Shown: piece after piece, positions 16,992 through 29,807 of the stretch
How positions within the stretch are numbered: position 1 is the stretch's first letter
Layout: the number at the start of each line of letters is the position of its first letter
Source of the DNA: Streptomyces longwoodensis
Lineage (GTDB): Bacteria; Actinomycetota; Actinomycetes; Streptomycetales; Streptomycetaceae
Reading direction: 5' to 3'
DNA length: 64,000 nt
Assembly (NCBI RefSeq): GCF_001514125.1
Contig: NZ_KQ948562.1
Span: 44,204-108,203, forward strand
Position numbers and translations under genes: made by a program
The notes under the pieces: model-generated
Database searches by the model: none
What the model saw: the letters and a program-made list of their open reading frames with translations, nothing else
What the model was told of the DNA's origin: nothing

Positions 16992-18044
16992 CTACCACAG
17001 GGAACGCCGGCGTGCGACCGGGGATTCCTCGGCCGAGTCGTGGCCCACGTAGTACGACGGCCGGTTCTGCACCGCCGTGTAGATCCGGGCGACGTACTCG
17101 CCGAGCAGTCCCACGCAGATCAGCTGCACGGCACCGATGAAGAGCACCCCGGTGAACAGGGACGTCCACCCCGGCACCGTGCGGCCGAGTGCGTACGCCC
17201 CCAACGTGTACCCCATCAGACCGAGGCACACCAGGAACGCGCAGCCGCCGAGCCAGGTGGCCAGCCGCAGCGGCGCCGCCGAGAAGCTGGTCACACTGTC
17301 CACCGCGAGCCGGATCATCCGCCCCAGCGGGTATTTGCTGCGCCCGGCCGTGCGCGGGGCGCGCTCGTAGGTGACCCGCCCGCTGGGGAACCCCAGCCAG
17401 GGCACCAGCAGCCGGTAGACGCGCTGCTGGTCCGGCAGCTCCTTCAGCGCGTCCACCGCGGCCCGGCTGAGCAGCCGGAAGTCGCCCGCCTGATCGGGCA
17501 CGGACGGTCCCGCGAGCCGGCGCACGAGCCGGTAGTACACGGCCGCCGTCCACCGCTTGAAGCCGGTGTCGCTCGCCCGGTCGGCGCGGACGCCGTAGAC
17601 GATGTCCAGGCCCTCGTCCCGGGCCAGCCGCAGCATCTCGGGGATCTTCTCGGGCGGGTCCTGGAGGTCGGCGTCCAGGCTCACGACGTACTCCCCCACC
17701 GCCCGGTCCAGCCCAGCGGTCAGCGCGGCCTGGTGGCCGCAGTTGCGGCGCAGCCCTATGACCCGCAGCTCCGGCCAGCCGAGCCGGAAGGCCGCGAGCA
17801 GGTCGGCGGTGCGGTCGGTGCTGCCGTCGTCGACGGCGACGAGCTCGTAGGGCACGCCCAGGGCGTCCAGGACCGGGCGGAGCCTGCCGACGAGGGCGGG
17901 CAGGGCCTCCTCCTCGTCGTACATCGGTATGACGACCGACAGCACGGTCGTCCCGGCCGGCACCCCGGACCCCGCGGGGGTGCCGGATCGCGCCGATCCC
18001 CCGGATCCCGCCAATTCCCCGGGCTCACCGGATTCCTCGGACAC
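16992..18044 (-). CDS. GtrB-like polyprenyl-phosphate glycosyltransferase (family 2)
   Basis: Enzymes of this type move a hexose from a nucleotide sugar to a polyprenyl phosphate at the inner membrane face. The product (350 residues from GTG 18044) has a Gly/Ser/Pro-rich N-terminus of about 30 residues, then the GT-A domain with VVIPMYDEEEAL, VDDGSTD (71-77) and DADLQDPPE (124-132). Two C-terminal membrane segments follow, the second ending CVGLLGEYVARIY. That layout matches GtrB rather than soluble dolichyl-P-mannose synthase. The GTG is preceded by GGAGG-rich sequence; an ATG at 18137 is the alternative. A divergent membrane glycosyltransferase starts 147 nt away and may use the lipid-linked sugar. 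Confidence 0.85.
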   Translation of the reverse strand: MSEESGEPGELAGSGGSARSGTPAGSGVPAGTTVLSVVIPMYDEEEALPALVGRLRPVLDALGVPYELVAVDDGSTDRTADLLAAFRLGWPELRVIGLRRNCGHQAALTAGLDRAVGEYVVSLDADLQDPPEKIPEMLRLARDEGLDIVYGVRADRASDTGFKRWTAAVYYRLVRRLAGPSVPDQAGDFRLLSRAAVDALKELPDQQRVYRLLVPWLGFPSGRVTYERAPRTAGRSKYPLGRMIRLAVDSVTSFSAAPLRLATWLGGCAFLVCLGLMGYTLGAYALGRTVPGWTSLFTGVLFIGAVQLICVGLLGEYVARIYTAVQNRPSYYVGHDSAEESPVARRRSLW

Positions 18045-18190
18045 CCGCCCCTCCCCCCTCCGTCGCGCACGTGCGACTCTGTGGCCGCACGCACACGACT
18101 CTGTTGTGATCTTATGACTGGCACGTTCACGACCCACCGGACAGCGGGACGCCCCGTGGCCCGGCGGTCGGCCGAGGGGGGACCGCGGGG

Positions 18191-19465
18191 ATGAGCACCG
18201 CTTCCAGGGACACGGCGGAGGACTCCGCCCGCCCCGGCGAACGGGCCGGACGGCCCCGCACGGGCCGCCTGTCGCTGCCGCCCGCCGCCCGACCCTACGT
18301 GCCCCCGCTCGTCCTGTACGGCGTCACCAAGCTCGTCGGCCTCACCATCTTCGCGTGTCTGCTCGAGTACGCCGGGGACTACCGGAAAAAGGAGCCGCGG
18401 TTCGGCGGCGGCGCCCACTGGTGGGACGTGCTGCAGACCTGGGACGGCTGGTGGTACCTCCAGGTCGCCGAGAAGGGCTACGAGCCGCGGCCCCTCCAGC
18501 CGCTGGCGCCGGGCGGGCTGTTCACGGTCCAGCAGAACTCGGTCGCCTTCTTCCCGCTGTACCCCGGCCTGACTCGGGGCACCTCCGAGGTCACCGGCCT
18601 CGGCCTGTACGGCTCCGCGATCCTGGTGTCCGTGCTGGCGTCCTTCGTGGCGGCCGCCGGCATCTACGCGGTGGTCTCGACCCTGGCCGGCACGCGCGCG
18701 GGGACGATCGCCGCCGGACTGTGGGCGGTCGCGCCCGGCGCGGGCGTCGAGTGGGCGGTGTACTCGGAGTCGCTGTTCGTCGCGATCGCCGCCTGGGCCT
18801 GCTGGTGCGTGATGACGAAGCGCTGGCTGGCGGCGGGCCTGCTGGCCTTCTTCGCGGGCCTGAACCGGCCCACCTCGGCCGCCCTCATCGGCGCCGTGGG
18901 CCTGGCCGCCCTCGTCACTCTGCTGCGGCCGGACAGCCGGCGCGAACAGGGCGTCCTCGGGCCGGTGTACGCGATGGTGGCGGCACCGCTCGGGCTGCTG
19001 ACCTACATCGCCTGGGTCGGGCTGAGCATGGGCGACCTGACGGCGTACTTCACGCTCCAGCGCGAGGGGTGGGCGCACTACTTCGACGGGGGCGCGTACA
19101 CCCTGGACGTGCTGCGCAACGTCGCCGTCGGGCACAACGACTACCTGTTCGCGTTCTCCGTCCCGGACCTGCTCGGCGTGCAGCTGGTGATCGCGCTGCC
19201 GTTCCTGATCGCGCTGATGCTGCGCAGGAAGCCGCCGCTGGTGCTGGTGGCGTACACCCTGGCGAGCGTCCTGACGGTGCTCGGCACCCAGCAGATGTTC
19301 GGGAACACCGGCCGCTACCTGCTGCCCGCCTTCCCGCTGCTGCTGGCGCCCGCGGCCGCCTTGGGCCGGCTGAAGTGGCCGACGCTGGCGGTGTTCTTCA
19401 CGACGGCGGCGGTGGCGTCGGGCTGGTACGCGCACTACGTGATCTTCGAGCTGGGCATCCCGTAG
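18191..19465 (+). CDS. PIG-V-like integral membrane mannosyltransferase
   Basis: This looks like a GT-C enzyme that takes a sugar from a polyprenyl phosphate and transfers it outside the membrane. The 424-residue product has a hydrophilic N-terminus (about 35 residues) and around ten hydrophobic segments. The TWDGWWYLQVAEKGY motif (residues 83-97) after the first membrane segment carries the acidic residue typical of the family, and VYSESLFVAI resembles the PIG-V YTESLF motif. The acceptor cannot be read from sequence. The divergent GtrB-like gene could supply the donor. Confidence 0.8.
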   Translation: MSTASRDTAEDSARPGERAGRPRTGRLSLPPAARPYVPPLVLYGVTKLVGLTIFACLLEYAGDYRKKEPRFGGGAHWWDVLQTWDGWWYLQVAEKGYEPRPLQPLAPGGLFTVQQNSVAFFPLYPGLTRGTSEVTGLGLYGSAILVSVLASFVAAAGIYAVVSTLAGTRAGTIAAGLWAVAPGAGVEWAVYSESLFVAIAAWACWCVMTKRWLAAGLLAFFAGLNRPTSAALIGAVGLAALVTLLRPDSRREQGVLGPVYAMVAAPLGLLTYIAWVGLSMGDLTAYFTLQREGWAHYFDGGAYTLDVLRNVAVGHNDYLFAFSVPDLLGVQLVIALPFLIALMLRRKPPLVLVAYTLASVLTVLGTQQMFGNTGRYLLPAFPLLLAPAAALGRLKWPTLAVFFTTAAVASGWYAHYVIFELGIP

Positions 19466-19496
19466 GAGGCGGGCGTGCGCCCGTCCGGGCACGGCG

Positions 19497-20027
19497 TCAG
19501 GCGCCGGAGGCCGTCGCCAGCGTGAGGATCACCACCACCACCGCCCAGCCCGCGACCGACAGCCAGCCCAGGATCAGGCCGGCCAGCGCGAAGCCGTCAC
19601 CGCCCTCGCCGGTGCGGCGGATCTCCGAGCGGGCGGTGTGCCCGAGGATCACCGCCGGAATGCCGGTCAGGCCCATGGTCATCGTGGTGAGGATGCCGCA
19701 CACCATCGCGCCGACCGCCTTGCCGTTGGTCGGCGGGGCGGGCGCCGGCAGGAAGGTGCGCGGGACGGGGGCGGCGTACGGCTGCGGGAGGGCCGGCTGG
19801 GCGGCCAGGGGGCCCTGGGGCAGGTCGGCGACGAGCAGGGACAGCTCGCCCACCGTGCGGGCCTCGTAGGCCCGGGCCACCCGCTTCTCGAACTCGGGCT
19901 GCTGCAGGCGCCCCTCGCTGAAGCCGGCTCTGAGCACGTCGACGGCACGCTCGCGGTCGGCGTGGGAGGCGAGCATGGCCCCACTGCTCTGCCCCTGCCA
20001 CGGCTGCCATGGCGACGGATACGACAC
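19497..20027 (-). CDS. DUF1707/DUF4190 membrane protein
   Basis: Unknown function. The N-terminal half has the actinobacterial DUF1707 pattern (ASHADRERAVDVLRAGFSEG, then RLQQPEFEKRVARAYEARTV, residues about 20-60), a short domain often found before membrane regions. A proline-rich linker follows. The C-terminal half has two membrane segments of the DUF4190 type (GAMVCGILTTMTMGLTGIPA and GLILGWLSVAGWAVVVVILT). The 176-residue frame starts at GTG 20027 with GGGGGAGGT upstream. It is convergent with the mannosyltransferase gene. Confidence 0.8.
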   Translation of the reverse strand: MSYPSPWQPWQGQSSGAMLASHADRERAVDVLRAGFSEGRLQQPEFEKRVARAYEARTVGELSLLVADLPQGPLAAQPALPQPYAAPVPRTFLPAPAPPTNGKAVGAMVCGILTTMTMGLTGIPAVILGHTARSEIRRTGEGGDGFALAGLILGWLSVAGWAVVVVILTLATASGA

Positions 20028-20183
20028 GGACCCACCTCCCCCGGTGGCTGACTGCCTCCATCATGACCCAACGCGGTGCGGGCGGGCGCGGTTCCCCCCG
20101 GGTGGTGTGCCTCCGTCCGTCGTGACGCTACGTCACGAAACGACTTCGGCAAACACGGAGCGACACCACCGGAATACTCGTAC

Positions 20184-20199
20184 ACTAGTTCGAACCAGT
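20184..20199. promoter_or_regulatory. Operator-like palindrome upstream of the 89-aa gene
   Basis: A 16-bp near-palindrome is centred on GTTCGAAC (20188-20195), flanked by ACT and AGT. It overlaps a -10-like TACACT (20181-20186), about 65 nt upstream of the ATG at 20264. A repressor site overlapping a promoter is plausible. The core is not a full match to the actinobacterial LexA box, so no regulator is proposed. Confidence 0.4.
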
Positions 20200-20263
20200 G
20201 GCGCGCCGGTTCCGCTCCGGCGCACCACCGAGGGGACGGCATCACCGTGGAACGGAGAGACCC

Positions 20264-20533
20264 ATGACCGATCCGCCGCACTTCCCGCCCGACCCGACCG
20301 CCGTCGCCGTCGAGCTGGAGCGGCTGCGCGGCACCGTCGAGGCCGGCTTCGCCCGGATCGACGGCTCGCTCGCGCTGCTGGTCCAGCGCAGCGACCAGAC
20401 CGACAGACAGCTCGCCGACCACGAGCAGCGCCTGGAGGCCCTGGAGCGCTCCCGCTGGCCGCTCGCCAGCGTCGGCACGCTGGCCGCCGTCGCCACGGTC
20501 CTCGTCACGGCGTGGCAGCTCGCCGGCCGCTGA
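20264..20533 (+). CDS. Small coiled-coil protein with C-terminal membrane anchor
   Basis: The 89-residue product has a heptad-rich helix (about residues 12-62: VAVELERLRGTVEAGFARID, later DRQLADHEQRLEALERSRWP) and one C-terminal hydrophobic segment (VGTLAAVATVLVTAWQLAG). This layout resembles XhlA/holin-associated or LPXTG-free anchor proteins, but no family is certain. The ATG has GGAGAGA upstream; a longer frame from 20198 lacks one. It is convergent with rpoC across a strong two-way terminator. Confidence 0.7.
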   Translation: MTDPPHFPPDPTAVAVELERLRGTVEAGFARIDGSLALLVQRSDQTDRQLADHEQRLEALERSRWPLASVGTLAAVATVLVTAWQLAGR

Positions 20534-20559
20534 GCCGCCGCCGGCCCACCGCGGACACA

Positions 20560-20604
20560 CCGAAGGGCGGCCACCCCGTTGCGCACGGGATGGCCGCCCT
20601 TCGG
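20560..20604. terminator. Bidirectional terminator between the 89-aa gene and rpoC
   Basis: Perfect 14-bp arms (20560-20573 and 20591-20604) with an inner 5-bp extension (75-79 with 85-89 of 20500) form a long hairpin between two convergent genes. It can end both transcripts. Confidence 0.85.
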
Positions 20605-20637
20605 CTCGTTTCAGCTACTCACCAGCCGAGCTGCCGC

Positions 20638-24537
<3,900 letters not shown>

Positions 24538-24638
24538 TATGCGTCAATCCCTCTCAGGGTCGTGAGTCTGTGGTCTGAAACGGGGGCCTGGGGGTCGGCG
24601 GGGGCCACGCGCGGTGGCGGGCCCCGGCCGGACTCCCG

Positions 24639-27600
24639 TCAGACCTCTTCGACGCTGCTCGGCTCGCGCCGGGACAGGTCGATGCCGAGCTCCTCCGCAG
24701 CGCGGAAGACGTCCTCGTCGGTGTCACGCATCTCGATGGACATACCGTCGCTGGACAGCACCTCCACGTTCAGGCAGAGCGACTGCATCTCCTTGATGAG
24801 CACCTTGAAGGACTCGGGGATGCCGGGCTCGGGGATGTTCTCGCCCTTGACGATGGCCTCGTAGACCTTCACGCGGCCGGTGACGTCGTCGGACTTGATG
24901 GTCAGCAGCTCCTGGAGGGCGTACGCGGCGCCGTAGGCCTCGAGGGCCCACACCTCCATCTCGCCGAAGCGCTGGCCACCGAACTGCGCCTTACCACCCA
25001 GCGGCTGCTGCGTGATCATGGAGTACGGGCCGGTCGAGCGGGCGTGGAGCTTGTCGTCGACCAGGTGGTGCAGCTTCAGGATGTACATGTACCCGATCGA
25101 GATCGGGTCCGGGAACGGCTCACCGGAGCGGCCGTCGAACAGCCGCGCCTTGCCGGTCGGCTGCACCATCCGCTCACCGTCCCGGTTCGGGATGGTGTGC
25201 TGCAGCAGACCCGCCAGCTCGTCCTCACGGGCACCGTCGAAGACCGGGGTCGCGACGTTGGTGCCGGGAGCGACCTGGTCGGCGCCGATGACCTGGAGGC
25301 GCTGGGCCCACTCCTCCCCGAGGCCGGAGACGTCCCAGCCGCGGCTGGCGAGCCAGCCGAGGTGGATCTCCAGGACCTGTCCCGGGTTCATGCGGGACGG
25401 CACACCCAGCGGGTTGAGGATGATGTCGACCGGGGTGCCGTCCTCCAGGAACGGCATGTCCTCGATCGGCAGGATCTTGGAGATGACGCCCTTGTTGCCG
25501 TGGCGGCCGGCGAGCTTGTCACCGTCGGTGATCTTGCGCTTCTGCGCGACGTAGACGCGCACCAGCTGGTTCACACCGGGGGGAAGCTCGTCGCCCTCCT
25601 CGCGGTCGAAGACGCGGACGCCGATGACCTTGCCGATCTCGCCGTGCGGCACCTTCAGCGAGGTGTCACGGACCTCACGGGCCTTCTCACCGAAGATCGC
25701 GCGCAGCAGGCGCTCCTCGGGGGTCAGCTCGGTCTCGCCCTTGGGGGTCACCTTGCCGACGAGGATGTCGCCGGCGACGACCTCGGCGCCGATGCGGATG
25801 ATGCCGCGCTCGTCGAGGTCGGCGAGGACCTCCTCGGAGACGTTCGGGATGTCCCGGGTGATCTCCTCGGGGCCGAGCTTGGTGTCACGGGCGTCGACCT
25901 CGTGCTCCTCGATGTGGATCGAGGAGAGGACGTCGTCCTGCACGAGGCGCTGCGACAGGATGATCGCGTCCTCGTAGTTGTGACCCTCCCACGGCATGAA
26001 CGCGACCAGCAGGTTCTTGCCGAGCGCCATCTCGCCGTTCTGGGTGGCCGGGCCGTCGGCCAGGACCTGGCCGGTGATGATCCGGTCGCCCTCGTTGACG
26101 ATGACCTTCTGGTTGACCGAGGTGCCCTGGTTGGACCGGGAGAACTTGGCCAGGCGGTACGTGATGTACGTGCCGTCGTCGTTGGCGGTGGTGATGTAGT
26201 CCGCGGAGACCTCCTGGACCACACCGTCCTTCTCGGCCTTGACCACGTCGCCGGCGTCGACCGCGGAGCGGTACTCCATGCCGGTGCCGACGAGCGGCGC
26301 CTCGCTCTTGATGAGCGGGACGGCCTGGCGCATCATGTTCGCGCCCATGAGGGCACGGTTGGCGTCGTCGTGCTCGAGGAAGGGGATCATGGCGGTCGCG
26401 ACCGACACCATCTGGCGCGGCGAGACGTCCATGTAGTCCACGTCCTCGGGAGCGACGTAGTCGACCTCGCCGCCACGGCGGCGGACCAGGACGCGGCTCT
26501 CCTCGAAGCGGAGCTCGTTCGTCAGCGGCGCGTTGGCCTGCGCGATGACGAAGCGGTCCTCCTCGTCGGCGGTCAGGTAGTCGACCTCGTCGGTGACCTG
26601 GCCCTCGAACACCTTGCGGTAGGGGGTCTCGACGAAACCGAACGCGTTGACCCGGCCGTAGGAGGCGAGCGAGCCGATCAGACCGATGTTCGGGCCTTCG
26701 GGCGTCTCGATCGGGCACATGCGGCCGTAGTGCGAGGGGTGCACGTCACGGACCTCGAAGCCGGCCCGCTCACGGGACAGACCACCCGGGCCGAGCGCGG
26801 ACAGACGACGCTTGTGCGTCAGCCCGGACAGCGGGTTGTTCTGGTCCATGAACTGCGAGAGCTGGCTGGTGCCGAAGAACTCCTTGATGGAGGCGACGAC
26901 CGGCCGGATGTTGATCAGGGTCTGCGGCGTGATCGCCTCGACGTCCTGGGTCGTCATCCGCTCGCGGACGACACGCTCCATGCGGGCCAGACCCGTACGG
27001 ACCTGGTTCTGGATGAGCTCGCCGACGCTGCGCAGACGGCGGTTGCCGAAGTGGTCGATGTCGTCGGTCTCGACGACGATGTTCGTCCCGCTGTCGCCGA
27101 CCGTCTCGGTCTCGCCCGCGTGCAGCTTCACCAGGTACTTGATCGTCGAGATGATGTCCTCGACGGTCAGGATGCCGGCGTCCAGCGGCGCGTCCGCGCC
27201 CAGCTTCTTGTTGACCTTGTAGCGGCCGACCTTGGCCAGGTCGTAGCGCTTGGGGTTGAAGTAGAGGTTCTCCAGCAGCGTCTGCGCGGCCTCACGCGTG
27301 GGGGGCTCGCCCGGACGCAGCTTGCGGTAGATGTCGAGCAGCGCGTCGTCCTGGCCCTGGGTGTGGTCCTTCTCCAGGGTGGCGCGCATCGACTCGTACT
27401 CGCCGAACTCCTCGAGGATCTGCTCGGTGGTCCAGCCGAGCGCCTTGAGCAGGACGGTGACGGACTGCTTGCGCTTGCGGTCGATGCGGACGCCGACCAT
27501 GTCGCGCTTGTCGATCTCCATCTCCAGCCAGGCACCCCGGGACGGGATGATCTTGGCCGAGAAGATGTCCTTGTCGGACGTCTTGTCGATGCTGGAGTCG

Positions 27601-28124
27601 AAGTACACGCCCGGCGAACGGACCAGCTGCGACACGACGACACGCTCGGTGCCGTTGATGACGAAGGTGCCCTTGTTGGTCATGAGCGGGAAGTCGCCCA
27701 TGAAGACCGTCTGGGACTTGATCTCGCCGGTCTCGTTGTTGGTGAACTCGGCCGTGACGAAGAGCGGGGCGGCGTACGTGAAGTCGCGCTCCTTGCACTC
27801 GTCGATGGAGTTCTTCGGCGGCTCGAAACGGTGGTCGCGGAACGTCAGCGACATCGACCCGGAGAAGTCCTCGATCGGGGAGATCTCCTCGAAGATCTCC
27901 TCCAGACCGGACTTGGTGGGGACGTCCTGACCGTTCTCGAGGGCCTCCTCGACGCGAGCCTTCCACGCGTCGTTGCCGAGCAGCCAGTCGAAGCTCTCGG
28001 TTTGCAGCGCGAGAAGGTTCGGAACCTCGAGGGGCTCCTTGATCTTTGCAAAGGAGATGCGCAGCGGGGCGGTGCTGGCAGCGTTGTTCGTATTCGCGGT
28101 CGAGGCGTTGCGCGAGGCGGCCAA
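24639..28124 (-). CDS. rpoB: DNA-directed RNA polymerase subunit beta
   Basis: Beta forms the other half of the RNA polymerase active cleft and binds rifampicin. I place the start at TTG 28124 (LAASRNASTANTNN), which has GGAAGGA 7 nt upstream and gives 1161 residues, the length I recall for Streptomyces RpoB. GTG 28154, adding 10 residues, is possible. The rifampicin cluster (about 418-445, with LSQFMDQNNPLSGLTHKRRL) shows no known resistance change; the key histidine is residue 437. The C-terminus has MSIEMRDTDEDVFRAAEELG. It has its own likely promoter upstream. Confidence 0.98.
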   Translation of the reverse strand: MAASRNASTANTNNAASTAPLRISFAKIKEPLEVPNLLALQTESFDWLLGNDAWKARVEEALENGQDVPTKSGLEEIFEEISPIEDFSGSMSLTFRDHRFEPPKNSIDECKERDFTYAAPLFVTAEFTNNETGEIKSQTVFMGDFPLMTNKGTFVINGTERVVVSQLVRSPGVYFDSSIDKTSDKDIFSAKIIPSRGAWLEMEIDKRDMVGVRIDRKRKQSVTVLLKALGWTTEQILEEFGEYESMRATLEKDHTQGQDDALLDIYRKLRPGEPPTREAAQTLLENLYFNPKRYDLAKVGRYKVNKKLGADAPLDAGILTVEDIISTIKYLVKLHAGETETVGDSGTNIVVETDDIDHFGNRRLRSVGELIQNQVRTGLARMERVVRERMTTQDVEAITPQTLINIRPVVASIKEFFGTSQLSQFMDQNNPLSGLTHKRRLSALGPGGLSRERAGFEVRDVHPSHYGRMCPIETPEGPNIGLIGSLASYGRVNAFGFVETPYRKVFEGQVTDEVDYLTADEEDRFVIAQANAPLTNELRFEESRVLVRRRGGEVDYVAPEDVDYMDVSPRQMVSVATAMIPFLEHDDANRALMGANMMRQAVPLIKSEAPLVGTGMEYRSAVDAGDVVKAEKDGVVQEVSADYITTANDDGTYITYRLAKFSRSNQGTSVNQKVIVNEGDRIITGQVLADGPATQNGEMALGKNLLVAFMPWEGHNYEDAIILSQRLVQDDVLSSIHIEEHEVDARDTKLGPEEITRDIPNVSEEVLADLDERGIIRIGAEVVAGDILVGKVTPKGETELTPEERLLRAIFGEKAREVRDTSLKVPHGEIGKVIGVRVFDREEGDELPPGVNQLVRVYVAQKRKITDGDKLAGRHGNKGVISKILPIEDMPFLEDGTPVDIILNPLGVPSRMNPGQVLEIHLGWLASRGWDVSGLGEEWAQRLQVIGADQVAPGTNVATPVFDGAREDELAGLLQHTIPNRDGERMVQPTGKARLFDGRSGEPFPDPISIGYMYILKLHHLVDDKLHARSTGPYSMITQQPLGGKAQFGGQRFGEMEVWALEAYGAAYALQELLTIKSDDVTGRVKVYEAIVKGENIPEPGIPESFKVLIKEMQSLCLNVEVLSSDGMSIEMRDTDEDVFRAAEELGIDLSRREPSSVEEV

Positions 28125-28288
28125 GAGGGGGTCCTTCCGAGGGCTCGGACTCACTACGCGCTTCCGGCCCCTCGCCAGTGCGGCAGAGACGGGAATCCCC
28201 GATCGGGAATGTTCCGGTCGTCCGTGCTGAGGCGAGGGCAGACCCCTGGTGACGGGCAGGGGACAGCTAACAGGCAGCGCAAAGGGTC

Positions 28289-28317
28289 AGTGTAGCCACT
28301 TGGCACACTGATGTCCA
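28289..28317 (-). promoter_or_regulatory. Likely rpoBC promoter
   Basis: The transcribed strand reads TGGACA (28317-28312), a 17-nt spacer and TACACT (28294-28289), a close principal-sigma match, about 165 nt upstream of rpoB. Together with the terminator after rplL this indicates that rpoBC is transcribed separately from rplJL. Confidence 0.7.
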
Positions 28318-28588
28318 GTCCCGGTTTGCAGCCCGGTTTTCAAACACCCTCGCTGTCCTATACGCCTGCGGCATGCCTGCCCTCAACGCACGGTGATACT
28401 GCCCTCTTCGCCGCCGATCCATGCCTCGGATTCGGACCGTTGTGACGACGCGTCCTGAGAATTGCGCGCTGCGTGCGGTTCGTCAAGGCCCCCCGGCCCG
28501 AGCCGGCGGCGTCCGGAGACACGACGAAGATCACCATACCCCCGTTGAACAGGGGCGCAAGGCAACCGTGGCCGCGCCCCCAGGAACG

Positions 28589-28626
28589 CCGAAGAGCGAC
28601 CACCCGGATGGATGATCGCTCTTCGG
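28589..28626 (-). terminator. Terminator after rplL
   Basis: Perfect 11-bp arms (28589-28599 and 28616-28626) with a 16-nt loop begin about 70 nt after the rplL stop. The following transcript has only a short T-containing tail, so read-through into rpoBC is possible. Confidence 0.7.
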
Positions 28627-28694
28627 TGCGCTCGTGTTACAGCCCCAGGGGCCGTTCCGGTCACGCGCAGAGGTTCAGGCGAACCTCAGGGGTG

Positions 28695-29078
28695 TCACTT
28701 GACCTCGACGGAGGCGCCGGCGGCCTTGAGGGACTCGGCGGCCTTCTCGGCCTGCTCCTTGTTGACCTTCTCGAGGACCGGCTTCGGGGTGCCGTCGACC
28801 AGGTCCTTGGCCTCCTTGAGGCCCAGGGAGGTGAGCTCGCGCACGACCTTGATGACCTGGATCTTCTTCTCGCCGGCACCGGTGAGGACGACGTCGAACT
28901 CGTCCTTCTCCTCCGGGGCCTCGGTGGCGGCGCCGCCACCCTGGCCGGCGACGACGACCGGGGCGGCCGCGGCGGCGGTGACGTCGAACTTCTCCTCGAA
29001 CGCCTTCACGAACTCGGAAAGCTGGATGAGGGTCATGTTCTCGAACTCGGCAAGCAGTTCGTCCTGGGTGAGAGCCAT
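28695..29078 (-). CDS. rplL: 50S ribosomal protein L7/L12
   Basis: L7/L12 dimers form the flexible stalk that recruits translation factors. From ATG 29078 (GGAAGGAA upstream) the product has 127 residues: the dimerisation domain MALTQDELLAEFENMTLIQL, an Ala/Gly-rich hinge, and the factor-binding domain with KKIQVIKVVRELTSLGLKEA. The frame extends 14 codons further upstream without support. It follows rplJ after about 106 nt. Confidence 0.98.
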   Translation of the reverse strand: MALTQDELLAEFENMTLIQLSEFVKAFEEKFDVTAAAAAPVVVAGQGGGAATEAPEEKDEFDVVLTGAGEKKIQVIKVVRELTSLGLKEAKDLVDGTPKPVLEKVNKEQAEKAAESLKAAGASVEVK

Positions 29079-29184
29079 GATGGCTTTCCTTCCACTATTC
29101 GGCAGGTGCCGGATGTACATGAGTGGCGGGCGTACGTTGGCCCGCTAGACCGCTGCCGGGGCGGCGGTCATGATGCGAGCCGAA

Positions 29185-29715
29185 TTACTCGGCACCGCCC
29201 TGCTCGTCCTGCTTGGCGCGAAGCGCGTCCAGCGTGCGGACCAGCTTCGTCGGGAGCGCCTGGAGGAGCTGAGCAGTCTGCGTCTGCTTGCCCTTCATGG
29301 CACCCGCCAGCTTGGAGAGCAGAACCTCGCGGGACTCGAGGTCCGCAAGCTTCTTGATCTCGTCGGCGGACAGCGCCTTGCCGTCAAGGACACCGCCCTT
29401 GATGACGAGGTTCGGGTTGTCCTTGGCGAAGTCACGGAGACCCTTCGCCGACTCCACCGGGTCACCGGTGACGAAGGCGACTGCCGTCGGACCGTTGAAC
29501 AGGTCGTCCAGCGTCGAGATCCCGGCCTCGTTGGCCGCAATCTTGGTCAGCGTGTTCTTCACCACGGCGTACTGGGCGTTCTCACCGAGCGACCGGCGCA
29601 GCGTCTTGAGCTGTGCCACGGTGAGACCGCGGTACTCGGTCAGCACGGCAGCGCTGGAGTTGCGGAACTGCTCCGTCAACTCGGCCACCGCGGCAGCCTT
29701 GTCGGGCCTCGCCAT
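29185..29715 (-). CDS. rplJ: 50S ribosomal protein L10
   Basis: L10 anchors the L7/L12 dimers to 23S rRNA and usually represses its own operon by binding the leader RNA. From ATG 29715 (MARPDKAAAVAELTEQFRNS) the product has 176 residues, with AVLTEYRGLTVAQLKTLRRS typical of the family. The frame stays open 70 codons upstream through the leader, but the GGAAGGAGG before 29715 fixes the start. A terminator-like hairpin lies in the leader. Confidence 0.97.
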   Translation of the reverse strand: MARPDKAAAVAELTEQFRNSSAAVLTEYRGLTVAQLKTLRRSLGENAQYAVVKNTLTKIAANEAGISTLDDLFNGPTAVAFVTGDPVESAKGLRDFAKDNPNLVIKGGVLDGKALSADEIKKLADLESREVLLSKLAGAMKGKQTQTAQLLQALPTKLVRTLDALRAKQDEQGGAE

Positions 29716-29782
29716 AGAGCCTCGGCCTCCTTCCGGGTGATTCTGACCGCGCGGACCCGAAGGAGGACTGGGGAAAACGAAA

Positions 29783-29807
29783 CGCCCCGGCGCAGGCGCT
29801 CGGGGCG
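29783..29807 (-). promoter_or_regulatory. L10 leader attenuator-like hairpin
   Basis: Arms 29801-29807 and 29783-29789 (7 bp, all but one G:C; the 11-nt loop can add about three more pairs) are followed on the transcript by TTTCGTTTTCC. This is the best terminator shape in the window apart from the one after nusG, yet it lies about 70 nt before the rplJ start. That is the expected position for L10-dependent attenuation of rplJL. Confidence 0.65.

Larger units (their letters stand above)
28125..28694 (-). other. rplL-rpoB intergenic region
   Basis: The gap of about 570 nt contains, in transcript order, the rplL terminator hairpin (28589-28626), some 270 nt without recognisable features, and a promoter-like pair at 28289-28317. 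A leader of about 160 nt runs from there to rpoB. Frames of 60-95 codons cross the middle part, but their Arg/Ser-rich products look non-coding. Confidence 0.6.

Noticed and set aside
26770..26880. Rifampicin-resistance alteration in rpoB
   Set aside because: The cluster with SQFMDQNNPLSGLTHKRR carries the sensitive residues.
25044..28295. Open frame of 1083 codons on the plus strand opposite rpoB
   Set aside because: Same codon-bias shadow; no recognisable domain, and rpoB is certain.
28358..28664. Short frames in the rplL-rpoB gap
   Set aside because: Arg/Ser/Gly-rich products without a ribosome-binding site; one overlaps the rplL terminator.
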